From the NCBI GenBank assembly GCA_965279295.1, contig CBDIHQ010000014.1: DNA of 64,000 nt; one strand, written 5' to 3'. Under the pieces are notes generated by a model. The model did no database searches, had not been told where the DNA came from, and saw only the letters and a program-made list of their open reading frames with translations. The stretch's first letter is position 1. Each line of letters opens with the position of its first letter. This document shows positions 1 to 9,107 of this stretch, piece after piece. This DNA comes from Aquabacter sp965279295. GTDB lineage: Bacteria > Pseudomonadota > Alphaproteobacteria > Rhizobiales > Xanthobacteraceae. A program made the translations under genes and the position numbers.

Positions 1-1
1 G

Positions 2-2242
2 ACAGGCGGATATGTTTCCGTGGCGGTCGGCGCCGGAACCGATATCATGACCTTCGGAGCGGGCGCCTGGGGCATCCTGGTGCAAAGCATCGGTGGTGGC
101 GGCGGCTTCGTGGGGGATTCCTCCCTCAACATTGCCGCCGCGTTGGCATCAAACACGCAATCTAAGGGCAGTCTCACTGGAAACGCGTCCAGCGGCGGTG
201 TCACCGTGACCGTGAACGGCAATATCGTCACAAGCGGCGTTAACGCCCACGGCGTTTTTGCCCAGTCCATCGGCGGCAGCGGCGGTGCAGCCGCAGGCCT
301 GGCGCTCTTGCCCAACGCCGCGTTGGTGGCCGGGAACACTGCACAGGTCTACAACGAAACCAATTCGACCTATGCGGGCAATGGCGGCTCTATCATTGTC
401 AGTCAGGGCGCTGGAAGCATTATCCAGACCAGCGGGCTGGGCTCCATCGGCATCTTCGCCCAAAGCTCCGGCAACAGCACGACTTCGGGTCAAATCACCC
501 TCAAAATCGACGGCACCGTGTTGGGCGGCACCAATGCTGGCTATGGCGAAGGCATCGGCGCTGCGGGCATCCTGGTTTCGGGCGGGGGAGGAACCAGCAG
601 TATCCTGAACACGATCACCATCGGCGCCAGCGGGTTCGTGGGCACGGTGGACGGCATCTCAGGCACTGCCATCCTCGCCAATTCCAGCATCACCAACGTG
701 AGCAACGCCGGAACGCTCGCCGGCAGCGTCGATCTCGGCGCGACGCCCGGTGGCATCTCCAATACCGGCACCTTCAACACCGGTTCGAGCATCGTCGCCA
801 GCAGCCTGACCAATCAAGGCAGGCTGAACATCGCCGGCTTGGGCACCGTCGGCAGCACTCAGCTTTCCAGCAATCTGACGCAAGCGGCAAGCGGCTCAAT
901 CGGGATCGACATCGACAGCCAAGCCGGCACCAACGACATCCTCAACATCGCCGGCACCGCGTCCATGAGCGGCACGGTGGCCCCCACCTTCACCAACCTG
1001 CTGCCCGGCGCCATCACCTTCCTGGTCGCAAACGGCGGCGTCACGGGTACCCCGACCGCCGTTTCCACGCCGGTGGTAAGCTGGTTCGTCGGCAGCTCAT
1101 CCAACGCACTCACCTTGACGCCCACAGCCAACTTCACCCCAGCCGGGGTTGCGATGAACAAAAACGAGACCGCATTCGGCAACTATGTCCAGCGGGCCTG
1201 GAACAGCGGCGGCACAAGTGCTCTCGCGCCTCTGTTCGGCTACCTCGGCGGGCTGGAAAGCGGTGCTGCCGTGAGCGAGGCGATCGCGACAATGACCCCG
1301 CAAACGCTGTCCGCCTACGCCCAGCACCGGCTGATCGCGGTCTCTGCGGCCCTCAGTGCCACCTTCAGCTGCCCGGTGTTCCAGGACAGCGGCACCGTCA
1401 TGGACGAGAGCAATTGCGTTTGGGCGCGCGTTTACGGCGTCAAGGAGAACCAATATTCCACCTCCAGCGCGCCGGGCTATCAGATCGACGCCATCATCGC
1501 CCGCATGGGGGCGCAGAAGGAGATCGCGCCGAACTGGTATCTCGGGGCGTCCGCCGCCTACGAGACCGCCAACTTCGATGCCTCAAGCGGAATTTCCTCG
1601 GCCAGCGGCCAAGGGGTCGATGTGGGGGCGACCCTCAAGCACACCATCGGCCCTTGGTATTTCGGTGCCGGCATCAATCTCGGCTATGGCTGGTCCGACA
1701 CCACCCGCTATGTGCCGTTCGAGGGAACGAACCTTGTCTACAATGGCAATACCGATGTGTGGAGCGCGGCCGGCAGGTTGCGCGCCGCCTACGAGTTTGC
1801 CTTTTCAAGCTGGTATCTGCGGCCCTACGTGGACGTTGATCTGGTCTATACGTACCTACCGGCAAGCAGCGAGAGCGGTTTGGCGCTCCTTGGGGTCAAT
1901 GTCTCGGCGCAAGACCACAGCAGCACCTCGGTATCCCCCCGCCTAGAACTTGGTGCCCGCCTTAACCTGCCCGGCCAGACGATCCTGAGACCCTATGTGA
2001 CCGCAGGCGTCACATGGCTTTCTAATCCCTCTTGGGAGAGCCAGGTGAGCCTGCAAGGCATGCCGGCCGCGCTGGGCAGCTTCACCGTGATCACAGACAT
2101 GCCAAGCGTACTGGGCGATTTCGACATCGGCTTCCAGCTTCTTCAGACCAACGGGTTCGAGATCAAGGCGGAGTATGGCGCGCAGATCGGCGAAAATTAT
2201 CTGAACCAGACCGGGACGTTGCGCCTCGCGTACCACTTCTGA
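2..2242 (+). CDS. Autotransporter, C-terminal part (5' end outside window)
   Basis: The reading frame is already open at the left edge, so the N-terminus and any signal peptide are missing. About 740 residues are visible. The first part is a Gly/Ser/Asn/Thr-rich passenger with imperfect repeats of the type VFAQSIGGSGG and ILVQSIGGGGG, typical of beta-helical passengers. From roughly residue 460 the sequence changes to alternating aromatic and polar strands (WYLGASAAYETANF, WYFGAGINLGYGW) and ends in LRLAYHF, with the terminal Phe used for BAM-dependent outer membrane insertion. This is a type V (type Va-like) secretion beta-barrel. The passenger function cannot be told; adhesion is a common role but is not shown here. 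The next gene downstream is a transposase relic. Confidence 0.85.
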   Translation, partial: TGGYVSVAVGAGTDIMTFGAGAWGILVQSIGGGGGFVGDSSLNIAAALASNTQSKGSLTGNASSGGVTVTVNGNIVTSGVNAHGVFAQSIGGSGGAAAGLALLPNAALVAGNTAQVYNETNSTYAGNGGSIIVSQGAGSIIQTSGLGSIGIFAQSSGNSTTSGQITLKIDGTVLGGTNAGYGEGIGAAGILVSGGGGTSSILNTITIGASGFVGTVDGISGTAILANSSITNVSNAGTLAGSVDLGATPGGISNTGTFNTGSSIVASSLTNQGRLNIAGLGTVGSTQLSSNLTQAASGSIGIDIDSQAGTNDILNIAGTASMSGTVAPTFTNLLPGAITFLVANGGVTGTPTAVSTPVVSWFVGSSSNALTLTPTANFTPAGVAMNKNETAFGNYVQRAWNSGGTSALAPLFGYLGGLESGAAVSEAIATMTPQTLSAYAQHRLIAVSAALSATFSCPVFQDSGTVMDESNCVWARVYGVKENQYSTSSAPGYQIDAIIARMGAQKEIAPNWYLGASAAYETANFDASSGISSASGQGVDVGATLKHTIGPWYFGAGINLGYGWSDTTRYVPFEGTNLVYNGNTDVWSAAGRLRAAYEFAFSSWYLRPYVDVDLVYTYLPASSESGLALLGVNVSAQDHSSTSVSPRLELGARLNLPGQTILRPYVTAGVTWLSNPSWESQVSLQGMPAALGSFTVITDMPSVLGDFDIGFQLLQTNGFEIKAEYGAQIGENYLNQTGTLRLAYHF

Positions 2243-2394
2243 GACAATCGTCGGCGTGCAGATCAATGCCTATGTAAGTTGTAGACGCGCAAAAGGCTCC
2301 GCCGATAGTCTTGGCCGCTCGTTTAAATAGACCGACGATCAACAGCCGCCTACTCGCCTGAACTCATCACCCCGACGGATTGGCCTGATCGAGT

Positions 2395-2778
2395 GGTGAA
2401 TGCATCGCGATCCGGATCGGATGAAGGCTGAGATCGATCGATGTCATCGACGTTCTGTCGGACCTGTTCATCCTCCGCGGAGCGCCGGGCCACGTCCGAT
2501 CCGACATTGGTCCTGAGTTCGCAGGCAAGGCCGTGCGTGAGTGGATCGCAGCGGTTGGCTCGCAGACCGCCTTCATCGAGCCCGGCAGTCCGTGGGAGAA
2601 TGCCTTTTGCGAAAGCTTCAACGTCCGGCTTCGGGACGAACTGCTTAACGCCGAGATCTTCTACTCGCTCACCGAGGCCAAGGTCGTGATCGAAGGCTGG
2701 CGGCAGCACGACAACGCTGTACGCGCTAGATCGCGAAGCGGACATGCCCAGTTATCAGGAGCAACTTCACAGGTTTAA
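2395..2778 (+). pseudogene. IS3-family transposase (OrfB) fragment
   Basis: In one frame the DNA encodes the C-terminal part of an IS3-type OrfB integrase. It begins around GECIAIRI, has an in-frame TGA at 2422, then reads RLRSIDVIDVLSDLF, DIGPEF (DNGPEF in the family) and EPGSPWENAFCESFN, which carries the third acidic residue of the DDE triad, and LRDELLNAEIFYSL. After WRQHDNAV the sequence leaves the family pattern (usually VRPHSSLGY) and stops at 2776-2778. The N-terminal half, OrfA and clear terminal inverted repeats are not visible, so this is a decayed remnant. It abuts the end of the SulP gene on the opposite strand. Confidence 0.85.
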
Positions 2779-2779
2779 T

Positions 2780-4249
2780 CTAACACTTCTCACGGCCAGA
2801 CCGGTCCTTGTCGAGCTGCTCAATCAGGGTCGAACTTGCTTGGTTGAGACCGCGTACCTCAGTGGCAATTCCTTGCGCTTTGAAGCGCTGGACCACCTTC
2901 TCCAGTGCGTCTACCGCCGTGATGTCCCAGAAGTGAGCGTCTGAGACGTCGATAACCACGCCCCGATCGGCCGCCTCACGAACATCGAAGGCATCGATAA
3001 ACAGATCAGCCGAGGCAAAAAAAATCTGCCCACGCGCTCGGTAGATCAGCCGTCCGGAGTGTGGATCTGGCATGGCGTCGACGCTAAGGAGGCTCGCAAC
3101 CTTCGACGCAAAAAATACGCCGCTGAGCAGCACGCCAACCAAAACGCCCAGCGCCAGGTTCGATGTCGCCACCGTAACCAGCACCGTTGCCAGCATCACG
3201 ATGCTGGACATCCGAGGGTGCCGCACCACGGAGCCGAGCGACGACCAGTCGAATGTGTCGATCGACACCATCACCATGATTGCAACCAGCGCCGCAACCG
3301 GCACCTGCGACACCCAGGGCTTTAAAAGGACCATCAGCACGAGCAGGAATGTACCGGCGAACAGTGTCGAGAGCCTGCCACGGCCACCATATTTCACGTT
3401 GCTGACGGTCTGGCCGATCATGCCGCAGCCGGCGATGCCGCCGAACAGACTCGCCGCGAAATTCGCAATGCCGAGGCCCGTGCACTCCCGGTTCTTGGAG
3501 CTTGGCGTTTCGGTGAGGTCGTCGACGACGCTCGCGGTCATCATGGATTCGAGAAGTCCCACCATGGCGATCGCCACCGCTGGCCCTCCAATGATCCGTA
3601 GAGTGTCGAAGCTCAGGGGGACCGACGGCAACGCAAATGCCGGGAGGGAATCGGGAAGCTGGCCGAGATCGGCCACTTTCATGATCGGCAGATCCAGGGC
3701 GATCGATGTGCCGGTGAGGATGAGGATGCAGATGAGCGGCGAGGGGATAGCTGTGGTGACAAGCGGCACGAGGTAGATCACCGCCAGCCCCGCAGCCAGG
3801 ACGCCGTAGCCGATCCAGCCGCCGCCAATCATGTGGGGCACCTGAGCGGCGAAGATCAGAATGGCCAACGCGTTGACGAACCCGGTCCGCACCGACTTGG
3901 AAACGAAGCGCATCAACACGCCAAGCCGCAAGACGCCGAAAAGCATCTGGATAAGACCGGCCAGCAAACCCGCTGCGAGGAGATATTGGAGTCCGTGCGC
4001 ATGTACGAGCGGTGCGGCCACGAGCGCTACCGAGCCTGCGGCGGCTGAGATCATAGCCGGGCGGCCGCCGGTGAAGGCGATGACGATGCCGATCACGAAT
4101 GAGGCGAACAGTCCGACTTGCGGGTCGACCCCGGCCGCGAACGAAAAGGCGATGACTTCGGGAATGAGGGCAAAGGTGGCAACAGCTCCGGCGAGCAGTT
4201 CGCGCACCGGGCGGCCGAGCCATTCCCGGCGGATGGAGGGTGATATCAT
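2780..4249 (-). CDS. SulP-family anion transporter with STAS domain
   Basis: This is a 489-residue inner membrane protein. The ATG at 4249 gives MISPSIRREWLGRPVRELLAG followed at once by the first hydrophobic segment; an upstream in-frame extension is basic, non-hydrophobic and unlike the family. The first two-thirds have about 10-12 hydrophobic segments with the SulP hallmarks IPEVIAFSFAAGV, GGRPAMISAAAGSVALV and FGGIAGCGMIGQTVSNVKYGGRGRLST. The last roughly 100 residues form a STAS domain (GVVIDVSDAHFWDITAVDALE). Members carry sulfate, bicarbonate or other anions. The long N-terminal SulP body is intact, and no carbonic anhydrase partner is visible nearby. Its stop lies next to the IS3 relic, and it is separated by about 330 bp from the catabolic operon, so it is probably expressed on its own. 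Confidence 0.88.
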   Translation of the reverse strand: MISPSIRREWLGRPVRELLAGAVATFALIPEVIAFSFAAGVDPQVGLFASFVIGIVIAFTGGRPAMISAAAGSVALVAAPLVHAHGLQYLLAAGLLAGLIQMLFGVLRLGVLMRFVSKSVRTGFVNALAILIFAAQVPHMIGGGWIGYGVLAAGLAVIYLVPLVTTAIPSPLICILILTGTSIALDLPIMKVADLGQLPDSLPAFALPSVPLSFDTLRIIGGPAVAIAMVGLLESMMTASVVDDLTETPSSKNRECTGLGIANFAASLFGGIAGCGMIGQTVSNVKYGGRGRLSTLFAGTFLLVLMVLLKPWVSQVPVAALVAIMVMVSIDTFDWSSLGSVVRHPRMSSIVMLATVLVTVATSNLALGVLVGVLLSGVFFASKVASLLSVDAMPDPHSGRLIYRARGQIFFASADLFIDAFDVREAADRGVVIDVSDAHFWDITAVDALEKVVQRFKAQGIATEVRGLNQASSTLIEQLDKDRSGREKC

Positions 4250-4582
4250 GGAGTCTCGCAAGGGACAGCCATCGACCAGCCCGAGCCGGCGGGTCGAATG
4301 TAGCATGCAGCCTGTTGCGTGGTCCGGCGGATTGGCGGCCGGAAGAGCCACCCGGATTTTCACCGGGTCCAGTCGAATGGGCACCACCTAGCCTGCTTTG
4401 CATCACCTGCGCAATGCGCCGTTCGGGTCGAAAAATTTAGCTAAAGAGACGCGCGGCGCGAACCTCACGGCTGGTAAGCGGCAAGAGGGACACGCGCGGC
4501 TGCTCAATGCCGGACATCGGCCGGCGTCCCATCCTTTGCGTCCCGGAAATAACGTCACCCGAGGGATGTCGGCGCCTGTCCG
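4250..4582. other. Intergenic region without a recognisable gene
   Basis: This 333-bp stretch lies between the end of the catabolic operon and the start of the SulP gene, both on the minus strand. Only short GC-rich shadow frames are seen. It must hold the end of the long operon and the promoter of the SulP gene, but no convincing terminator hairpin with a T-tract or promoter could be picked by eye. Confidence 0.5.
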
Positions 4583-6568
4583 CTAATTATCGCATAGCTC
4601 AAGGACATAGGGGTTCGCCTCCGCCAGCGGGCCAATGGGCGCCAAGGGCTTGGTGGTCTCGGCCGTGAAACGATATGGCGACCGGAAGAGCGGCCAGGAT
4701 TTTCCGTCCGGGCTTTTCAGAATGGCGACCGTCCCTTCGCCAACGATGGACGGGTCGTTCGCAACCTCGTCCAGGGTCCTTGCCGCACTGGCTGCGATGC
4801 CAGCCGTCGCCAGTTCTGCGATGAGGTCAGCGCGCGATGCCGGCGCTGCCTTGTTGGCGTATACGCCGAGATCAGACCGCGCGCGGTCTGCGACGACGAA
4901 ACCATCCGTGCAGGCAAGGACGCAATAGTCCGTGCGCGCGGCGCCATTCCACGCGGTTTGCGTGACCCACACAGCCACGTCCTGCATGGACAGGTCGATC
5001 ATCATGCCCAGGCCGGTGCGGCGGCGCTGCTCCAGGCCGCACATCACCGCGAACAGGCCCGCAATGCCGCCGGTCACATCGGCCGCCGAAATGCCCAGCT
5101 TCACCGGGATGCCGTCGGCGCGGGTCACATCCATGAGGCCGGACATGGCTTGGACGACGGTGTCGAATGCCGGGCGATCAGGATATGCGGAGATCTTTCC
5201 GAAGCCGGAAATGCCGCAATAGACCAGACGCGGATTGAGGGCGCGGAGCTGGGATTCGCCGAAGCCAAGGCGGTCCAGCGAGCCGGGCTTGAGGTTTTCG
5301 ATCAGCACGTCCGCCCGCTCGATCAAGCGGGTGAAGGTGCTGCGGTCCTGCGGGTCACGCAGATCCAGCAAGCAACTGCGCTTGTTGGCATTGTTCATCG
5401 TGAAGAAATAGCCCTGGCCGTCCTGGTGCGGCGGCCACGCGCGCGAGGCTTCCCCACCAGGCGGCTCGATCTTGATGACCTCCGCGCCGAGCAGGGCGAG
5501 TTGCTTCGCGGCGAGTGGGGCTGTTGTGTATTGGCCGATCTCGATCACCAACATGCCCGAGAGGGGCAGGGCGGGAAGCGGCTGCGCCTCGGGTGGAGCG
5601 GGCTGCGCGACTGCGGTATTGAAGGCGGTGCGGACGAACGACAGCGGCGCCGGTGCAGGGGCGTCGGCAATGGACTGCCGATGAATGAGATTAGGGTCGG
5701 CCTGTAGCTCCTGAAGGGTCAGGATCGGGCCGGCTGCCAGACCTGCTCCGTTCAGGGCGGCAACGCACGCCTTCGCAGTCAGCGTCCCGGTCCACGCCTC
5801 CACCTCGGCATCCACCGCGTCGCATTTCTCGACCCGGTCCACCAGCTTTTCGAAGGCGCCCGTGGTGAGATCCTCACGGTCCATGAGCGTGCAGAGGCGC
5901 GACCAATGTTCGTCGGTCGCCGAACACAGCAAGATCCAGCCGTCCTTTGTCTGGTAGCTGTTCCAGGGCACAGCCATGGGGTGGCGATTGCCGGACCGTT
6001 TTGGTGTCTTGCCGGCGAAGGCGAGGGGCAGGAACGAGGAAAGGCCGTTCAGGCCGCAATCCAGAAGAGATAGCGCCACGGTCTGCCCTTCGCCGGTGGT
6101 GGCGCGCCGGGGCCACGCTGCGAGAATGCCGGCCGCGGCGAAGATGGCGGTCTGAATCTCGATCACCGGAGCTTCGCAAATGGTTGGCGGGCTGTCCTTG
6201 GTGCCGGTGATGTCGGCGATGCCGGTCGCGGCCTGAAGCAGCGGCTCGCTCCACCATCCCCGGTCGTCGCCCCCGCCCACGGTTATGTCGCAGCAGATGA
6301 GATCTGGTCGCGGATCGTCAAGCGCGGGCTCATCGGCCCGGTCGGAGGAAAACAGCACGATATTCGCACGCGCCAGGGCCTCTTCCCGCGCCTGGGGCGT
6401 ATCGGGAACGAAGGTCTTGAATCTGGCGAACGTATCGGACGGGTCCATCTCCCCTGGCACAATCACGCTTGCGCCGACCTGCGCCAGCAAACTGCCGCAG
6501 GCGCGCACGGCAGGGCGCCGGCCCCACTCGAGAACAATGAGGTCGCAGAACGGCGTCGTCAGCGTCAT
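4583..6568 (-). CDS. Tandem (two-domain) CaiB/BaiF family CoA-transferase
   Basis: The 661-residue protein has two family III CoA-transferase units in a row. The C-terminal unit (about residues 338-661) is canonical: GMLVIEIGQYTTAPLAAKQL, LGAEVIKIEPPGG, and AADVTGGIAGLFAVMCGLEQ with Asp497 at the place of the catalytic Asp that forms the aspartyl-CoA anhydride. In the N-terminal unit the matching segment reads APVIEIQTAIFAAAGIL, so Glu137 replaces that Asp; this half is probably structural or changed in function. The family moves CoA between carboxylic acids without ATP. The ATG at 6568 overlaps the upstream MmgE/PrpD stop as ATGA. It is the last gene of the long operon. A likely role is CoA activation of the imported acid, inferred from context. 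Confidence 0.85.
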   Translation of the reverse strand: MTLTTPFCDLIVLEWGRRPAVRACGSLLAQVGASVIVPGEMDPSDTFARFKTFVPDTPQAREEALARANIVLFSSDRADEPALDDPRPDLICCDITVGGGDDRGWWSEPLLQAATGIADITGTKDSPPTICEAPVIEIQTAIFAAAGILAAWPRRATTGEGQTVALSLLDCGLNGLSSFLPLAFAGKTPKRSGNRHPMAVPWNSYQTKDGWILLCSATDEHWSRLCTLMDREDLTTGAFEKLVDRVEKCDAVDAEVEAWTGTLTAKACVAALNGAGLAAGPILTLQELQADPNLIHRQSIADAPAPAPLSFVRTAFNTAVAQPAPPEAQPLPALPLSGMLVIEIGQYTTAPLAAKQLALLGAEVIKIEPPGGEASRAWPPHQDGQGYFFTMNNANKRSCLLDLRDPQDRSTFTRLIERADVLIENLKPGSLDRLGFGESQLRALNPRLVYCGISGFGKISAYPDRPAFDTVVQAMSGLMDVTRADGIPVKLGISAADVTGGIAGLFAVMCGLEQRRRTGLGMMIDLSMQDVAVWVTQTAWNGAARTDYCVLACTDGFVVADRARSDLGVYANKAAPASRADLIAELATAGIAASAARTLDEVANDPSIVGEGTVAILKSPDGKSWPLFRSPYRFTAETTKPLAPIGPLAEANPYVLELCDN

Positions 6569-7941
6569 CGAGCACAAGCCTGCTGGAGGGCGTCGACGCT
6601 CTCGGCATGGGGAAGCGCGCGCACCGCATCGACCATGCGGTCGAACGCGGTCTCGCCGAGTCTGCCACCGATCAGCGCCCTGGCCTTGAAGCGCAGGGTC
6701 TCGGCGGTCATTGGATTAGCCGGCGTTCCCACGCTGTCGAGCACGCGCTCGCGGCGCCGTGAGCCGTCCGTGAAGGCGATCTCCACTTCGGTACCGAAAT
6801 GCACGGGGTAGGACGCCTCAAGGTCCGCATCGGTCTCGACGCTGACCCGGTCCGCCCATTCCAGGATGTCCGGGTTTTCGAGATTCTGCGGCTCAAACGC
6901 ATCGAAGCGATCCGGCCCCAGCGCCATTGCGGCGCCCACGGTGAACGGCAGGCTGTATTGCGCCGCCATGGGAGTGAGCGGGCGCCTCACGACGTGCTGT
7001 TCCACCAGCTTCTGGGGACCGCGCACGAGAATGCCGGTGATATCCGCTGCTTGGACGGCGAAGCCGTCGGTGGCGGTGCGCAGGCCATCGATCATGGAAT
7101 GCAGCAGCCGGCAGCAGGCGTAGGGTTTGATGGAAATGTCGTGAATGGCGAGGCCTCTGGCTCCCATCCGCATCAGTTCCTGCGGCAGGGGATCGTGCCC
7201 GTAGAGCGCGAGGAAGCCGTACTTCCCATCAAGGCTGCGCAGCGGAGCGGAAATGCCGGCCGCGATCATCTGTGCGGCGAGAACCCCGTTGCGGGCGGCA
7301 TAGCCGGCGTGGAGGCGCTTCACCTCCGCGCCGGAGGTTTCCTGCGAGAACTGCATGGAGCCGGCCGATAGGGACAACGCATGCCCCCATGCGCCCGCCA
7401 CCTGCTCCGGCGTGAAGCCATAAAGCTTGCCGGCGGTGACGGCTGCGCCGAACACCCCGAACAGGGCAGTGGGGTGATAGCCCGCCGCGATGACCCGCTC
7501 CGCCCGCGCGGCGATGCCGATCCGCGCCATGGCCTCGTAGCCCGCCGCGATCGCCGCCAGAACGTCCACGCCCGAAGCGCCGGTTTCGGATGCGACCGCG
7601 ATCGCGGCCGGGATTACCACCGCGCCGGGATGGCTCATGGAGGCGTCGTGGGTGTCGTCCAGCTCGAAGCTATGCCCGGCTGCACCGTTCACGAACGCCG
7701 CGACCTCGGCGGTCGCGCAGATGTCGCTGGCGATGATGCGCGCGGGGCCGGTGCCGCGATAGCGTTCCGCCCAGCCATGTAGCGCGGCGATCCAGGGCCG
7801 TGCCGCGCCGCCATAGGCGACGCCGTGATAATCCAGCACGAGGAATTCGAGCTGGCCGAGGTCCGCAGGCGACAGGTCCGCCGCTGACAGGGACACCAAC
7901 TCGGCGGCCAGAGCGTGGGTGAGATCGCGGTCTTCGCTCAT
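6565..7941 (-). CDS. MmgE/PrpD family protein (first copy)
   Basis: The 458-residue protein belongs to the family of 2-methylcitrate dehydratase, cis-aconitate decarboxylase and iminodisuccinate epimerase. The conserved core is visible: HSFELDDTHDASMSHPGAVVIPAAIA, a large helical N-terminal domain, KRLHAGYAARNGVLAAQMIA, and IKPYACCRLLHSMIDGL before the C-terminal domain. The ATG at 7941 is preferred over a GTG at 7950 because GGAG lies eight bases upstream. No methylcitrate synthase (prpC) or prpB is near, so a role in propionate breakdown is unlikely. The family acts on small di- or tricarboxylic acids or free acyl substrates; the activity here is unknown. A second, diverged copy lies on the other side of the OYE gene. 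Confidence 0.85.
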   Translation of the reverse strand: MSEDRDLTHALAAELVSLSAADLSPADLGQLEFLVLDYHGVAYGGAARPWIAALHGWAERYRGTGPARIIASDICATAEVAAFVNGAAGHSFELDDTHDASMSHPGAVVIPAAIAVASETGASGVDVLAAIAAGYEAMARIGIAARAERVIAAGYHPTALFGVFGAAVTAGKLYGFTPEQVAGAWGHALSLSAGSMQFSQETSGAEVKRLHAGYAARNGVLAAQMIAAGISAPLRSLDGKYGFLALYGHDPLPQELMRMGARGLAIHDISIKPYACCRLLHSMIDGLRTATDGFAVQAADITGILVRGPQKLVEQHVVRRPLTPMAAQYSLPFTVGAAMALGPDRFDAFEPQNLENPDILEWADRVSVETDADLEASYPVHFGTEVEIAFTDGSRRRERVLDSVGTPANPMTAETLRFKARALIGGRLGETAFDRMVDAVRALPHAESVDALQQACAR

Positions 7942-7946
7942 GGCGT

Positions 7947-9074
7947 TCACTCCGCAGCCTGGCGTTCGCGGAACGGCTTGAGGAAGTCGCCCGCCCGCAT
8001 GGAGGGATGGGCGCGCTCATATTGCGGGGGGAAATAAACCTCCTCACCAAAATGGGCCGCGGCGTGCCAGGGCCAGCGCGGGTTGTAGAGCATGCCTCGG
8101 CCGAGCGCGACGAAGTCCGCCTGGCCCTGGGCCAGGATATCCTCGGCCTGCTGCGGCTGGGTGATGAGACCCACTGCCATGGTGGGAATGCCGACCTCGC
8201 GGCGCACCTGCTCGGCAAACGGCACCTGATAGCCCGGCGCCACGGGAATCTTCTGGGTCGCCGAGGCCCCGCCCGATGAGGCACAGATAAAGTCGCAGCC
8301 GCGCGCCTTGAGGGCCTTGGCGAACGCGACCGTTTCGTCCGGCGTCCAGCCGCCTTCATCCCAATCGGTGGCGGAAACGCGCACGCCGAGCGGCTTGTGC
8401 GCGGGCCACACGGCACGGACCGCATCGAACACTTCCAACGGGTAGCGCATGCGGTTTTCGAGGCTGCCGCCGTATTGGTCGGTTCGCGCATTGGCGAACG
8501 GCGACAGGAAAGAATGCAGCAGATAGCCGTGCGCGTTATGGATCTCGATCACGTCGAAGCCCGCTTCATCGGCGCGGCGGGCGGAAGCGACGAAGGCATC
8601 GCGCACTTCGACCAACCCGTCGGCGTCCAGGGCTTCGGGCACGGGACGGCCGGGATAGGCGACGTCGGACGGGCTCGCCATCAGCCAGCCGCCTTCGCCG
8701 TCCTGCATGCCTATCTGCTTCTCCCACGGAACGGTCACGGAGCCCTTGCGGCCGGAATGGGCGAGCTGCATGCCGAGCTTCGCGCCGCCATGCCGGCGAC
8801 AGAACGCGACCACCTCCGCCAGGCCCGCCACATGCGCGTCCGACCAGATGCCGAGGCAGCGCGGGCTCACCCGGCCACGCGGCTCCACCGCCGTCGCTTC
8901 AGTGAAGACGAGGCCGGCCCCGGAGAGGGCGAGATGGCCGAGATGCATGGTGTGCCAGGGCGTGGCGAAGCCGTCATGGTCGGCCGAATACTGCCCCATG
9001 GGCGAGACGACGATGCGGTTGTGGAACGTGACCGACCGCAGGGAAATGGGCGAAAAGAGCGTTGTCTTCGGCAT
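7947..9074 (-). CDS. NADH:flavin oxidoreductase, YqjM-like Old Yellow Enzyme
   Basis: The 375-residue FMN-dependent TIM-barrel enzyme belongs to the classical-length, YqjM-like OYE group. Visible residues are Tyr29 in SPMGQYSADHDG, the ligand-binding pair His179 and His182 in EIHNAHGYLLHSFLSP with Tyr184, and the phosphate-binding end ALGRGMLYNPRWPWHAA. The Cys that tunes the flavin in YqjM (SPMCMYS) is Gly27 here. OYEs reduce activated C=C bonds of enones or enoyl esters with NAD(P)H. It sits between two MmgE/PrpD genes, five bases from the downstream one. In this operon it could remove a ring or side-chain double bond that ordinary beta-oxidation cannot handle; this is inference. Confidence 0.88.
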   Translation of the reverse strand: MPKTTLFSPISLRSVTFHNRIVVSPMGQYSADHDGFATPWHTMHLGHLALSGAGLVFTEATAVEPRGRVSPRCLGIWSDAHVAGLAEVVAFCRRHGGAKLGMQLAHSGRKGSVTVPWEKQIGMQDGEGGWLMASPSDVAYPGRPVPEALDADGLVEVRDAFVASARRADEAGFDVIEIHNAHGYLLHSFLSPFANARTDQYGGSLENRMRYPLEVFDAVRAVWPAHKPLGVRVSATDWDEGGWTPDETVAFAKALKARGCDFICASSGGASATQKIPVAPGYQVPFAEQVRREVGIPTMAVGLITQPQQAEDILAQGQADFVALGRGMLYNPRWPWHAAAHFGEEVYFPPQYERAHPSMRAGDFLKPFRERQAAE

Positions 9075-9107
9075 TGGTTTTCCTCCCGCAACGGGTTTAT
9101 CGGCCTC

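Noticed and set aside
2744..2944. Small plus-strand frame next to the IS3 relic
   Set aside because: It is antisense to the STAS domain of the SulP gene, without similarity to any family.
4388..4582. Small frame and weak GC hairpin near the end of the long operon
   Set aside because: The hairpin (GCCG/CGGC) is too short and lacks a T-tract; the frame has no supporting feature.
4958..5707. A 249-codon plus-strand frame inside the tandem CaiB gene
   Set aside because: It is antisense to an intact enzyme and has no recognisable domain.
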